From Fistulifera solaris (taxonomy: Eukaryota; Bacillariophyta; Bacillariophyceae; Naviculales; Stauroneidaceae): a stretch of 64,000 bases of DNA. The stretch covers positions 744,001 to 808,000 of the forward strand of contig AP026149.1 of assembly GCA_030295235.1 (NCBI GenBank). The letters are read 5' to 3'. Numbering within the stretch: the stretch's first letter is position 1; each line of letters opens with the position of its first letter. The notes below the pieces were generated by a model, which saw only the letters and a list, made by a program, of their open reading frames with translations, ran no database searches and was not told where the DNA came from. This document shows positions 32,690-46,463 of the stretch, piece after piece. The translations under genes were made by a program, and so were the position numbers.

Positions 32690-32970
32690 GTGATGTTTCA
32701 TCGTGGATTATCACGCATCAAGCTGAAAGGAAAGCCACGTTTGCAGCCGTTGTTGTAGCTGTATTTTCCGGACGGGGTCGACTGCAGAACAGAAAGAGGT
32801 GATACGGAATGCTCTGCCGCAACCGCTGACGTTGTCTTCGTTATTTCTGCGCGGAATGATGGGTGGTGTGCATAAATAACAGCGACGAATGCAAAGGAAG
32901 CCACGCCGCCGTCAACGACTTCAGTTGTGAATTCCCTGGATCAGTCGGGAAAAAGTGAACGCAATAGCGA
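32690..32970 (-). pseudogene. Decayed 5' fragment of the serine acetyltransferase gene
   Basis: Blocks match 29230-29530 in order and orientation: GTGATGTTTCATCGTGG, GTTGTAGCTGTATTTTCCG, GGAAGCCACGCCGCCGTCA and GGGAAAAAG...CGCAATAG. It corresponds to the signal peptide and disordered N-terminal part only. The sequence between blocks is diverged and frames are not kept. Confidence 0.6.
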
Positions 32971-34119
32971 CCCAACCTTTCGGATATAACGGTTCTTGTG
33001 ACAATCGCAGGGCCGTACGCTCGTAAATAGAATCATCATTCACTTGAACACGGATAGCATTCGACCGAAATCTCCCATTCTTTTCCCGCTACCTTGCATC
33101 GCATTAGAAGAAAAATCTGTGACAATTCGAAAATGTCCCGTATTTATCTTAGTTCGGACGAACCCATCTTGTATACCCAGGTACATTATTCGGTAAGACT
33201 GTCAGTAAAATCGTTTCGTCATTCGAAATGTTTAACGGAGAAGAAAAGGAAGGATTAAAAATGGTCGAGCATCGATATGAGCTTGACAATTCTATACGAT
33301 CAAAACTCCTTTTGTTACAGAGAGAACGCAATGGCAAAGAATTAACAGGTAGAGCGCCGAGGGCAAGAAACGAGGGAGAAAAGGGCTTTGTATCGTGGTG
33401 ATTTTCGAAGATTCGGTCACAATAAAAAAGGCTGAGATTTTTTAAGCTGGGTCATCGGACAGAAGTCAGAATATTGGTAAATTCTTCCATATATCGTGTC
33501 TTTTGGGTCCCCAGAAAGTCTGGGGACGCATACATTTTGGGTGATCGAACGGAAATCTGTTTTACCAATAATCAGAGTAGCATTATTTCAAGGCATGATG
33601 GCGCGCTGTCAATTGTTCTTCATGTAACGTTTATTCACTTCAAATTCTGCTCCATGAGAACGAATGACAACAGGAGAGGTACCTGGTAGGCATGTTTTTC
33701 GCAAGGAAAAGGATAATTGTTCCATCGATCTGGGTTGGTTCCATGGTTCCATCTCCTATCGTCCTTCGACTTGCGCAGTCGAACGTCGAACACCAGACAG
33801 ACGGGAAGAGCAAGAATGCAGCACATGTGGGTTTAGACTGGCGTGATGTGTCAATAAATAATAATAGCGATGATCTTGTACTTTTTTCTAGGCAGTCTCG
33901 CCATGTAACATTTGCAGAGCTGCAAACCGCAAACGGCAAAGATTCAATAGGAGTAGCTCATACCGGTAATATCTTTAACTACTTGTACTCTGCAACTTTG
34001 TTCAATCAAATAAATAATCATTCATTAAATAGTTTCGCAGCACAGAGGGAAAGAGGCTCTTGATTTCATGCATCATGTGGAAAAATCTTTTTACGGGAAG
34101 GCAAAACCATGCAGATGCA

Positions 34120-37100
34120 ATGGGCCAAGAGGAATTGCCGAGCAGTGCCTCTGCGTAAGTACTTTTCTTGCATACTATCTCCTTGAAAGGACAAGAATAA
34201 TCCATCTCATCTTCGATTCATATTTCATGTTATGTTATGTTATGTATATTACAGTGAATCTCCGGGTCGTAATAGCAATGAAAAGCCACAATCGCAACGC
34301 TCTTTACAACTCCGCGCGAGTGAGACAATTCAACTAGAGCGAAAAGTGAGTATGGCGGCTCGCGAATTAGTCGAAAGCGTACAAAGTATTGTTATTGAAG
34401 CAAAAGAGAAGAAACTTGACTGGAAAGAAAGCCTTTTGCTGTTGCTGGGGGAGACATCGACCGCCGAGGAAGAAGAGGAAAAAGTCGAGGCACCGATGAC
34501 AGTTTTATTGACGCACCGCAAAACGTTACCCACCTTTGCAGCACGCTGTATCGAACAAGAGCTGCCTCCCAATCTCATTCACTGTTTGCTTCTCCTGCGG
34601 GTGCTTGAGTTGAAAAACACGGATACCGAAACGCCAGCGGCGTTCAAGGCAACACGCAACACGCTTCACCTCCTCATGGCTCTCTGTACTACTACACAAA
34701 CAGGAGAGCAATTACAGTCGCACTTGTTCGGATTACTAGCATTGAGTGGAGCTAGTTATCCAGAGACGGGATTAGCGGTCGCGATGGCGGCTTCCTCGGT
34801 CATCATAGCATTGGCGCAATACTGCTGGACGCCGCAAATTGTTTGGTATATTCACGATCGAAAGATGATCTTTCACATGACCGATGACATTAAAGATTTG
34901 ATGCAATTATCGACTGCCACTTCTGCTCCGGCTAGTACATCCTCAAATGCGTCGGTGGGTGACGGAGGAAGTATTGTTTCAAATGAATCGTCGGCTACGA
35001 ACGGTTTGGTCGGCGCTGCGGCAGAAAAGGCAGGATTGTGGAGTATGGCACTGAAGACGCTCGTTTCGTTGGTCCATTATTCCACCCAGTACGGCAGTAC
35101 TTCTTTGGTAGAGGATTTCGTGGCGGCTGGAGGTTTGGCTGTTCTTAAAACGGCTCTGGAACAATCGACAGCACCTCACGGGCGTGAGCTGGTCGAACTA
35201 ATTCCATTGTTGGTGTGCTGTGGATATCGAGTGGAACAAACCAATTTGGATGAGATTGTTCCGAATCGCACTCAACAGGCGTACGATTTAAAGCTCGTGC
35301 AACACCCGGTAGCGTTGGAGCTCTTTCAAACTCTTTTGCAGGAAACAAACCCGCTTTTCGATGAAAAGAAACAGTTCAATCATTTGTTTTCCCGGAAGCT
35401 CTTTCCGCGCTGACAAGCCGGTCCTTGACTCGCGCCTCAAATGCTGAGTGCCAACCTAAATATGCCTTTGACCTTCAAGGCGAATTTATGAGCATCTTGT
35501 TACGCTTATTTGCAGACCACCCTGACAACTACGAGCTGCTGGAGGAATCATACCATGCATTGACCTTTAGCGTTTTAGCTTTACCATGTATGCCTGTTGA
35601 CACGAAAAATCTTGTTCTCAAAACGCTAGAGTTTGTTTTGACGGGTGTTGGTGTGAAACAGCAGCTGTCACCGGTTCATGCTTGCGTGGAAATCTTCATG
35701 GCGTTGATTCACGGAACGCTCACCGAGAAAGACGACAAGTGGGTAGATGACGCAGCTCTCATGGCAAGTACTTTGGAAAAATGGCTGCAATTTGATCAGC
35801 GCGTTGCGCCACTTTTGCTGCAAAGCGGTATGATGACGGCGAAACTAGAATCGTTACTGGGATGGCTAGAACCGCAAGTCGATTTGTCTGAATCGTCCTT
35901 ACATGTTTTGCCTGCTTTGAATATCGTTTGCAGGGTGTATCGGTTGCTAGTACTACATGTACCACCACCAGAGCCGAATGTGCGGCATCCGTTGCACAAG
36001 CTACTCGAAATGACTGTTCTGCGAGATTGGAGTTTGGACGCCTGTCAAATGGTAGCTGGGGTCATAGAAAATTTTCTGATGGTACATCCACAGGACATAG
36101 TATATACCTTCGATCTTGTGATGATGATAGAAAATTCTCAGTCAAAGAAATCTATTCTCTTGTGGAATATGATTCGAAATGTTCTCGAAGTGGCAGGCAA
36201 AGACTTGTTTAGGGAGTGTGGAGGCTTCGAAAAACTTCTCGAGTGCGAAACGTTACCTTTAAATATCCTGTTGTCGGTGGTGGAGGCAGCACTGGGGCTA
36301 TCGAAAGCGGTGTCGAATTCAACTGGCAAGAAGGACGGTTTGTATTGGCAACCGTCATGGGTGGATCCCTACAGCAGTCAACTCGTTCCTTGGAGTGATA
36401 TGACTCGAAATCGATGTCATTTACTTCAAACGGATTTCTATTTTAAAGTAGCCAAAAGGGTCAATGCGGAATACGAGAAAGCATTGGACGCTGCGTTTCA
36501 ACACGTGAGACGTGACAAGGATACCATTCGAAACCCTGATGCAATCCGCTTACTAATTGCTTTAGTGAATACTCGGCCACCGCCAGAAACAGCGGCCTTT
36601 GGAGCTGTACAGCAGTTGTTGGAATGGACTGACTCGCCGAGCCTTCTGCAGCAACTTGCAAGTATGGGGCTAGTTCACTTTCTTACTGACGGAGAATGGT
36701 GGCAACCTATTCGACTTCGACTCGCAAGTTATCGTCTGTCGCTTACTGATTTTGTCGACTTGCTGCGATCCCATGCCGGCCCTTTGTTGCGACAACAAGA
36801 ACGCATCAAGGTACCCATTATTTCTGGGAGCAGTCGTAGAAGGACTGTGGGTGAGTTTGACGAGGGTCATGTAGTCGCTTGTTTGCAAACATTGGTTGAG
36901 GCTGCCCGTGCTTCTTCCCAGGCTATGTCGTCTGTGATGTTAGGAGGAGATTCAATTAATAGTTTAGCGGTGCTGAGACACGATGTCCCTTTGGTCGATC
37001 GTCTCCGAGCTGTTGCCGAAGAAGGCCGTCTGCATTACATGGAATTGGAGGCACTATCGTCTGCTGAAGAAAACGTCGAATCTACGCTGAATAGTAGTGG

Positions 37101-40100
37101 CTTTTCCTACTCACTTTGGTTTCGTCACTCGTCGGATTTTTCTAAAGCACAAGGTAATCTTTATGTTTTGGACCTGGCAAGCTCTCTTCCCGCGGAATCG
37201 ACAGCAGCAACGCCAGCAACGAATCAAGTATCGTACTTGACCGTATGGTATGACGTTTCTGACCAGCGATTCAATGTGTGTACGTCAGCGCGCGGAGAAA
37301 GCATAGGCTTTCCAGTTACGCCGCTGGCTCCTTACGTCTGGCATCATCTTATGTTAACTTACAGCCCGGCAAAGCGAAGCATGATGTCGCGAAAGAGCAC
37401 TGTCAGTTTGTACATAAATGGTCGTTCCCTCGAAGCTGAGGTCCGCGTTGACGCTGTAACCTTTCCGAGCAAATCAAAAATTTCGATTGGAGTCCCTAAT
37501 CCTACTTTGGCTGTGAGTGGTATCGTACGAGGACGGATGCCAACATGGGAGGCCGGCAATTTACTCCTTTTACAACAGTTTTGTTGGATTATGACGCCAC
37601 CGCCATCTATTGCTACGGGCCTCATTTTCCTGGGTTGCTATGGGGTGACCGACCGCAGCGCACAAGCCTAGCGGCCACCGCAACATCATCTTTGCGCAAT
37701 TTGCACTCAATCAGGAACCTGGAAGCTTAGCCAGTGCTCTACGCAGGCGTGATATAGTTAAAATGGAACGAGCTGGTTATTCGAAACACAGCGACGAGCT
37801 GCAATCCCTTCATTTGTACTGTCAAATTCCACCAGACGTTCTTTTAGCAGCATTCCAACCAGGAACGGCGCAGCGGACTAATCATCGGATCATGCAACAT
37901 CGCCTCAATAATCTTGCGGCGCTGTCAGGATCGGAGTCAGTCGCCAGTGATGCTATATTAGTGGGGCTATCTCCGATCATGGTGCGACATCCTTCTTGGT
38001 TTGCTGACGCTTTATGGCAAGCAGGTGGACCAGACTTACTTGTGCCCCTAATTCACGCCGCGCCCTCGAGTGTAATTTTGGAGCAATGCTTAGCATTGAT
38101 GCGCTTCGCCGTTCGTGGTCACATCCCGAATTTAAGTCGGTTACAATCAGCTGGCGGTTACCGAGTTCTGGGTGTCCTGCTGCAAGAAAAGCATGCTGTT
38201 GATGTAAACTGTATGGATCAGTGTCTTGCGTTCGCCATTTTCGATTACTTCCAAGAAGGGAACTGGACTTCGTGGATTCTGCAAGATTTGGATGCGATGA
38301 AGCATTTGTTGTTGAATCACAAGGTTTGGGACTTGCGTAAATATGGACCAGAGGTACCGTTGAGGCTCCTCAGGGCACTTAACCTATTGGTGGATCACCG
38401 TTCAATACACAAAGCATCCAATGCTCGTCGTCTACATCAGGTTGGTATAGTACGTTGGACCATTCATTTAATGATTGAAGCAGCAGAACTTTACATGAAC
38501 GACAAAGAGAAAGCATGGGTCTGCGACAGTCCGCTGGTGACTGAAATCACTGTGGGTGGAGATCCAGGGAACATGTTCTTGTTGGAATGCAAGAGTCTTT
38601 TGAGACGAGTGTTGACATTCATGTTGACGCCTGGCGATCTAGGGGCTTTGGCTGAAGCTTCAATTTACACAGTAAGCATCGCAAAAACAACGCTCCTAGA
38701 GACAAAGCCGCAAACGATATCTATATGCAGCCTTCGTCTATTATGCGACTGCATTTAGTGAGATTGATGGAGGAATTAATTGTCGATGGCGTCAATGAAA
38801 TTGTCGCTTCGCACACCATGAATACTGGGAAGGCTGATCGAGGACGTGACGCGGTATTCCAACCGCACAGTGGAGGTGTTGCTAGCCCCGGTCAGCCATA
38901 CTTTTCAACCCCTAATCGTCGTGGTATTCAAGCCGATGGAGTGACACTACACCCCAAGCACCAACAAGCGCAGGCCTTCCTAGCAGCGTTTTCGGGATTT
39001 CTCACCCCTGTTTGGTTCGCAACTTTGCTGGAAGGTGGCCGCGAAGAAGCAAGTGTTGCGGCTACTTTTCGATTGATGATCTTGTTATTGCAGGGCTCAA
39101 GTAGTTTTGAGTCAAGCTTCCAACAAGCTGGTGGATTCACTCCATTCGTCTTATCGGTTCCGCGTTACTCTACTTCTCCAGGCCTTGCTATCGCAATGCT
39201 GAGTCAATTGTTAAACGTTCCGATCTTGCACTTGCATTCTTTACCATATCTGGACCCTGACCAGCTCTGTGAGCTGTTTGATGCCGAAGGAGACGCTTAT
39301 ACCGAAATCCCTGTTGACGACGATCCTTCAGCTGGAATTTTTGCTTTATTGGCAGAGTGCCTAGGTCGGAACATAAAGATTTCGTACGATGAAACATCGG
39401 ATTTATCTGTCCGAGCTACTGATACCAATCAGGCAATCTTTCAGCTGCTACTGCATCGATTCGACGTATCGCCGAATTTCCGCGAGTTTTGTGCCAAAAA
39501 TTCTTTCTGTGTTCCCTTATCGCAGACGTTATGCTCAATCTTGGGTTCGAAGCTTCCGATCAAAGTAAGCGCGACGTTGGCAGAAGCGCCGCAAGGACCT
39601 AGCAAACCCTCTGAAATGTTCATCGGGAACAACCAAGATAAACATGCTCAGGGTATGGGCTTGGTTCGATTGCTGCGTCGTATTTTACTATCGAGTATCA
39701 AGGATATTCCCTTAACAGCTGCTACAACTGTTCGAACTCTGTTCCGTAGTTTTCCCATCCATGCAACGCCCGACCAAGCCCAAGCGTTCCATCTGATTCT
39801 ACTAGAGAATTGTTCGTTCTCGATGGAAAAGGTATTAGAGGAGGGTGATGCAATCGCTGTTGCGAATTGTGTTGGGATAGGCTCCGTTTTGCTGGAACTT
39901 GTCGTGCAAGGATTTTTTTCTGGACAGGCATTACTGCAGGCATTTCAAATCACAGCCGGGGTTTTGGACAAATTAGTTAAATTCGAAACCAATTCTGTTC
40001 ATTCTTTGTCCAATGCGGAACATTCTTTCATGACGCACGACGCAGCACACATCACTCAAGCCATGGCAGCAGTAGCCTTACAACAAAGCGCGATTGCACG

Positions 40101-43100
40101 CCCTTACTTGCGAATGGGAGACGAAGATCTACAAAGTGCTCTTTTGCAAGAACTAACTGAGCGAGTAGACATCGTGCTTCTCGTGCCGTCAAGCGATCGG
40201 CGCCATGCGCGGCGCATCCCAGCTCACAAGTTTCCACGCCCCGCACCAGGAAATAAAATGTACCGACTGTGGCTGTCGACGTCTGTAGCTCGAGTCATAG
40301 AAACCAGATTCTATCCCGATTTGGCTTCCAGTGAACGCCCTGATTTAGCAGTATTGGCGCCTTTACTCGTGGTTGTCTACCAACTACTCGTCGACGGACG
40401 AGATGATATTCGTGGAATGTGTATCACTATTTTGGTCCGTCTATTAAAGCATCGCGAAAAGGCGATGACTGAGTTACTCGTTGCTCAATTTCAACAGTCA
40501 GATGGAACCGTGGAGCGGGTCGACATTGTGACACGCGGGGGTTTTCGTGCTCTTTTGTTGGCGTACGAAGAAGGAGGGACGCCCCAAAGCCTACAACGGC
40601 GTTATGCATCTTTTTTCGAGTGGTTAGATCGTCAGGGTGAGCAAGTCGACGTTGTTTTTGATTCTGTCCAACGTGTTAGCAATGATCTGTTTCCAGCGCT
40701 TTCGAGGTATTCCACAAGCAGTCAGTCGCCAATCTATGCTATAGAAGCAGAGCAAAAGCGTATGCTGCTCAAACTGACAGCCGAAGACTCTGATCGTACT
40801 ATCATCGGAGGTCTAGAGCGCTCTGAATTATCCCGTCACTGTAATGAACGAACATTAGAAAGGCACAATCGATGGAAGCGACAAGGTTTTGACGATTTAG
40901 CTTACGGTGCCATGGCACTCAAGATCTTACTTCGAAGATTAAAAGGCCCTTTTAGCGTATGGGAAGGCAACCAATTGCCTTTTGAAGACGTAAAACATTG
41001 GAAATTAGACATGACTGAAGGGCACGAAAGACAACGACGGAGGTTGCTGCCGAACTACGAATTTCATGACTTGTATAACTTAGACGTGACTATCCAGGAG
41101 GATTCGCCTGTTGCGGAAGTAGGCATCGAACAAGAAGCCGAAGAGTCGATTATTGAAGAACGCGTGGTTGCTTTGGAAGCTACGGCTGAGTTACTAAAAG
41201 ATTTGAAACTGAAGCGAGCTCAGCATCGCGATGTGGAAGACGATTTGGAAGAGTTCAATGAAGATGCTGCTGAAGATGTAACTGTCGCGACCACAGCAAC
41301 GGCTGCTAGTTCCATGGATGGTAGCACTCTTGCTGATTCTGAAACAAATGAAAAACCCGCCGAATCGAAGGAGGAAGTTTCGGACGAGGAGAGCGAAAAG
41401 AAGGTCCCAGCAACGACGATTCGTACGAGCTGGTCATTGGATTACTGCGAAAGGGAGACTGGCCATTGAAGAGTTATAATTGTCGACGCTGTACTGGTTT
41501 AGAGGTTATGCAAGCACTTTTCTTGTTCTGTCAGGAAGCTGTTTACATTATTGACGGTTTCGAACAAATTAACGGAGAAAAGATTTCACGCGTTGAGCGG
41601 GAGAAGTCCTCATACCATGTCTCGCTGCGACCGAAAGATTTTAAGACAACGGAGGAAGAGGATGCAGAAAAGGGAGGAACAGCCAAGGCAATTAGTAGCG
41701 TAAAAACTCGGGAAAAGGATACAAAGAGACACCCCGGCGATTTGACTGCAGAAGTCTTGCACCAGCATCGGAGTCAGCGCATCGAGTTTTCGCAGCTATA
41801 CTCAGTTTTGCGAAGACGCTACCAGTTGCAGCAGAGCGGACTCGAGTTCTTTGATATTCACAAAAATGCCACCTTAATTGCTTTTGATAATAACAGCGAT
41901 CGCGAGGGAGGTTCTTACCAAAATTCTCTCCAGCCAATTGCACCCGGATAGCATTTTTTCCGTTTTCGGTTCTTCCAACTACGTCAAAACGATTTCGAAT
42001 TACAAGCAACGGATCATTTCTCAATGGATGAAAGGTCAAATGACGAACTTTGATTTCCTTATGCATCTCAACAGTCTTGCCGGCCGTTCGTTTAACGATC
42101 TCACTCAATATCCTGTGTTTCCATGGATTATCGCCGATTACGATTCTGAAGAAATTGATTTGCATGATCCCAAAACATACCGTGATTTGAGTAAAAACAT
42201 GGGGTCACTGGGCGAGGAGCGGGCACAGCAATTTCGCGAGCGATACGAAGCACTTGAGTCGACCTACTTCGGAGAAGACGATCCACCACCGTTCCACTTC
42301 GGTACTCACTTTTCCTCTGCAGCTTACACACTTTACTATCTCATGCGCCTTGAGCCATTCTCAAGACTTGCGTTAGCTCTTCAAGGGGGTCGATTCGATG
42401 TAGCAGATCGTCTGTTTCACGACATTGGTCGGTCTTGGAAAAGTGCATCCTCCGAGAACCTGCAAGATGTTCGCGAACTTATTCCCGAGTTCTTTTACTT
42501 ACCAGATTTCCTCACCAATACAAATGGATTTGATTTTGGTGTCACACAGAAAGGGAAATCAGTTCATGACGTTACCTTGCCGAAGTGGGCCAAAGGCGAC
42601 CCTGAACGATTTGTGAGAATCAATCGACAAGCGCTTGAAAGCACGTACGTGAGTCAACACTTACATCAATGGGTCGACCTGGTGTTCGGATATAAGCAAC
42701 GCAGTATTGAAGATTTAAACGTCTTCGTACATGTAACATACGAAGGAGAAGTAGACCTGGAAAGCATGACCGATCCAATTCAACGAGCAAGTACAATTGC
42801 GCAGATCCAAAATTTTGGACAAACTCCTAGTCGTCTAGAGCGAAGACCTTTCCCGGCTCGTCAAGTCGTCTCTGTTGTTCGTGATAGCATGATCGATTTC
42901 AGTGTCTTGCCGCAGCTGGCCTTGATGACTCCGCCGCTTTGTGTAATGGGTGCACCACACCTAGTAAAGCTAAGCATGACACACTCTGAGACTGTGAGGT
43001 TAGGTCTGTTTGGACAAGTCGATCGAACGGTTGGCGATTTGTTTTTGGTGAAGGGGCAAGTCATGGGCGTCGGTCGCATGTGCACCATGATGATGGCTCA

Positions 43101-43935
43101 GAAGAAGTACATCCGCTATGGCGGCTTGACAAATGGCATCAGCATTTACAATTGCGCAGCACCAAACCGTCACCGAGAAGGCGGAAACTTATTCAGTTTA
43201 CACGATGGGTTACACCGTATGCCCATATCTGCTGCCAAAGCAAGCGTGCGCGGAGATTGGATGGTGACCGGTAGCTTGGATTCAACAATTCGCGTTTGGC
43301 AACTCACATCCGATAAGCTTCATTATCAAGCCGTCCTCTCGGGGAATGACGGTTACCCGATAACTTGTCTCGATTTGTGCACTGAGTTTAGCATGATCGT
43401 GAGTGGTTCAGAAAAAGGTCGCGTTATTGTTTGGGATCTGCGCTCGTTGAGTTTCGTCCGCCACTTGCCAACTCTTGAAGGAAAACCCGTTCACAGTGTT
43501 TCCATCAACAACAAGAACGGGAATATTTTGAGTCTCGCAGGGTCACAGCTTATGCTAACCACTATCAATGGCAAAGTACTTGGCGAACGAAAGTCATTTT
43601 CTAGCCCTCCTACCTACGCTGTGGCAACCGATTGTCCAGAATGGATGGAAAACGGCGTGGTAGCAGTGACAGGACATGCTTGTGGTAAAGTGTGCTTATG
43701 GAGCTTAAATATTCAAGCGCGTGACTTTATCTTGCGTCACACGCTTGAAGACAGTCCACACAAGAATGCCATTACTTGCGTGCGAGTAGCTGGGGATACG
43801 CGACAGGATCATGTTTTGGTCGGAGATTCCAGCGGCAGGATGTCTTGCTGGAAAGTCTTGCAACTGGAAATGGTGGACGCGAATGAGTTGGAAGTCATCA
43901 CGGAACAAATCATTAATGATCGGCCTTACATTTAA
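34120..43935 (+). CDS. Giant BEACH-domain protein (LvsA/neurobeachin/WDFY-like)
   Basis: Exon 1 is 34120-34154 (MGQEELPSSAS) with donor GTAAGT; exon 2 starts at 34255. The whole is ~3,239 residues. The N-terminal ~1,000 residues are armadillo-like helices. A concanavalin-like domain lies at ~37100-37590 (YSLWFRHSSDF, WHHLMLTYSPAK, VSLYINGR). More helical repeats follow. A PH-BEACH part is at ~41480-41600 (GLEVMQALFLFCQEAVYIIDGF). The BEACH domain is at ~41970-42850 (SQWMKGQMTNFDFLMHLN, YPVFPWIIADY, FHFGTHFSS, ELIPEFFYLPDFL, HQWVDLVFGYKQ). WD40 repeats are at ~43200-43900 (DSTIRVWQL, GRVIVWDLRSL). Relatives scaffold membrane traffic, lysosome and autophagy events. Single-base frame changes occur near 35387, 37580, 37670, 38685, 41407 and 41908. 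The protein sequence is family-like on both sides of each, so I treat it as one functional gene. Confidence 0.88.
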
Positions 43936-44547
43936 AAATATCAGCTATAGACATAAACAGCTTACCATCATTGAATTCTAAAAGGGTCTGTTCACGGAAG
44001 GTTTGACGGGAAATTACTTTTCGTCACCCGCACGTACCGGGACTGAAAATTGGCTGAGTCGTAGAAAATATGTGCCTACATTTTATGAGTTAGTGAATAT
44101 CTTGCCATCCACTCGTAAGCACCAGAGAGAGGCAAACGCAATGAACACAAATACAATTACAATGTTCGATTAACGGTATCTGGCTTGAATGGTATCGATA
44201 TGTCGTTTGTAAAAAGACGCCTCGTTCTTGCGCTCCTTGACGATTTTCAAAGATCTAGTTAAGTACCGGTACGATTTAAAATAAAGATCCAAGTTACGTG
44301 CGTCAGTTGTCTGGCAGCCTGTCCTTCCAAGAAAGACACGTTTTTGGACAACAGCTTTGTGGACAGTACTGAAACGCAGCAGCATTTGACACCCATCAAT
44401 TTTCGACAGTAACTAAGAACAAGAACAAGAACAACAACAAAACACCAAAAACCCAAAGCAAAAGCACAGAACAGTTGCGGCTCATCTCGTTCTTTATTTC
44501 TCTCTCAATAATAATCGTCTTCATTATTCAATCCCTCTTCATTTAAG
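43936..44547. other. Intergenic, 0.6 kb
   Basis: The 3' flank of the BEACH gene and promoter of the trigger factor gene. It holds TACCGGTA near 44266 and an A-rich AACAAGAACAAGAAC tract near 44413-44440. No gene. Confidence 0.5.
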
Positions 44548-46355
44548 ATGAAGTATTCATTCTTGGTATTCGCAATCACTTTGGCTTTGTCGTGCCCTTC
44601 TAGTTTGACGTTTACGCTCCTTCCGAAATCGCAAAGATGCTTTTCATTCTCGCCTTTGCACATGGCTGATACAAGCAATCGCGCCGTAGTCACTCGTTTG
44701 CCCGACTCAGCGGTCGAAATTCAAATCCCTGTTCCTGGTAGTGCTACGAAAGCCGCTTACGAAAAAGTGGCCGCCGAATTGTCAAAAACTATTGCTGTTC
44801 CGGGCTTTCGCAAGGGTAGCAAGATTCCTCCACAAGTACTCGAGCAAGCCATGTCGGCAAAGGGAGGAAGAAACGCTTTAAAAGTACAGGCAATAAACGA
44901 ACTACTGCGCGAGCTCGTAGAACCAACTTTGAAGCAAGAAAATCTAGATCCCATCGGACAAGCTACATTGCTAACCCCTGCCGAGACTCTAGCCGAAACC
45001 TATGTTCCTGGACAAGATATTACTTTACCTGTGCGTTGTGATGTATGGCCCGAAATCAAGTTCAGTGGACCTTATACCGGATTGAAGGGATCCTACACCC
45101 GAAAGCCCTTTAATCAAGAGAAATTAGAGAAGGCTCTCTTCGATTTGAAGGAACGATACGCGAAACTGGAAGCTATCGAGGATGCTTCTTACGCTTTGCA
45201 AATGGGCGATGCCTGCACAGTGAATATGGAGGGTTATATGGGAAATGGAGATGGTTCCAAAGGCGAACCTTTGCCGAACGCTGCTTCGGGTGACAATGTA
45301 GAAGTTATTTTAGGGCCGGGAAGATACATGGAAGGTCTGGTGGAAGGATTAGTAGGAGCCAAAGTGGGTGAAACACGAACTGTATCGGTGGCCTTCCCCG
45401 AGGTAGGTGAAGTTTGGATCTGACAATATCTTCGGCTTTCTATGCAATGTCTGACACTGCTAAATTGTGTACGTTGCAGAAACTTCGTGACAAGAGTCTG
45501 GCCGGCAAGAAAGCGATTTTCGATGTCGAGGTGTTGCAAGTAGCAAAGCGTGTCGTACCTGAACTCACGGATGAATTCGCCGCTCAAGTAAAAGCGGGCC
45601 TGACCAAAGAAACGCTCTTGAGAGAACTTCGTAAGGCTATTGACGAAGAGGATGCTAAGGAATTTCTTCCTGCAAGAAATAAGGCACTCGGTGAAGCTCT
45701 CTCTAAAATCGTGGAAGTGGATGTTCCCGACACACTTGTCACAAACCAGGCAAGAGAGAAATTTGCCGTCATGATGGCGGATATGCGTGATAATGGAGTC
45801 GCAGACGCCGAAATTAAACGACAAATCAACCCAGAAAACTTTGCCAAGTACAAGGAGATTGTAAAAGATGACATTATCCGAGATTTTAAGGTCAGCATGG
45901 CAACAGATGAAATTGGCCGACTAGAGGGTATTACAGTTCCTGATTACCAGGTCGAGGAGCAAATGCAGTCAATCCAAAAAGATATGCAAAAAGGAGAAGA
46001 GTACGACGAAAACATGATTCGAGCACGAGTGCAAGCAACGCTGGAACGACAAGCCGTCATGAATTGGTTGGCAGAAAAAGCTGATTTGGAGGTGATTGAA
46101 AAGACGGAGGAACAATTCGATGCGGATTTAATGGAAAAGTTGGCTCAAGAATCGTTGGAGCGCGAACAAACGCTGGCGGCCAAGAAGGTAGACGAGACTG
46201 CCACCCAGGCACCACAGACCGGAAAGAAATTGGAGGATATGACGTTGGAAGAAAAGGCCTTTCAAGCTCTTGTTGATGCCGGTGCTGTAAAACCGAATGA
46301 CGATCCCAACAGCCCCGACTACGATCATTCTACTGATAATGAAATTGCGTCGTAA
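44548..46355 (+). CDS. tig: Trigger factor, probably plastid-targeted
   Basis: A ribosome-associated chaperone and peptidyl-prolyl isomerase of bacterial type. Exons are 44548-45402 and 45480-46355 (intron GTAGGT...TTGCAG), giving 576 residues in one frame with no defect. The N-terminus (MKYSFLVFAITLALSCPSSLTF then TLLPKSQR) reads as a signal peptide plus transit peptide, as expected for a nuclear-encoded secondary-plastid protein. The ribosome-binding domain has the family signature GFRKGSKIP. The FKBP-like domain is marked by LQMGDACTVNMEGYMGN and VEVILGPGRYMEGLVEGLVG. The helical C-terminal chaperone domain follows (VEEQMQSIQKDM, MNWLAEKADLEV). A charged extension of ~70 residues closes the protein. 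Convergent with the next gene. Confidence 0.92.
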
Positions 46356-46463
46356 CTTTCCTTTAGTTGAGGGATAAGTTGCACCACTGCGTTCTACTAA
46401 CTTTCAATTAATGAGATAAGTAACACTACCATTATCGTTGACATCAAAAATGACAAAGAGTGC

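Larger units (their letters stand above)
29540..34119. other. Gene-poor, repeat-rich region (4.6 kb)
   Basis: No functional gene is supported. It holds a diverged ~210-base tandem pair (29770-30190), two hairpin elements (30239-30303, 30480-30544), a GC-rich structured repeat (~31030-31960), and a decayed 5' piece of the acetyltransferase gene (~32690-32970). TACCTGGTA lies at 33680-33688. Frames such as 30700-31218 (+) lack any domain. Confidence 0.6.

Noticed and set aside
41466-41951. Separate gene between two BEACH-gene frames
   Set aside because: It encodes the PH-BEACH part and joins its neighbours in family order.
34120-43935. Programmed frameshifting or many introns in the BEACH gene
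   Set aside because: Six changes in homopolymers without slippery-site context or usable splice sites; single-base sequence error is simpler.
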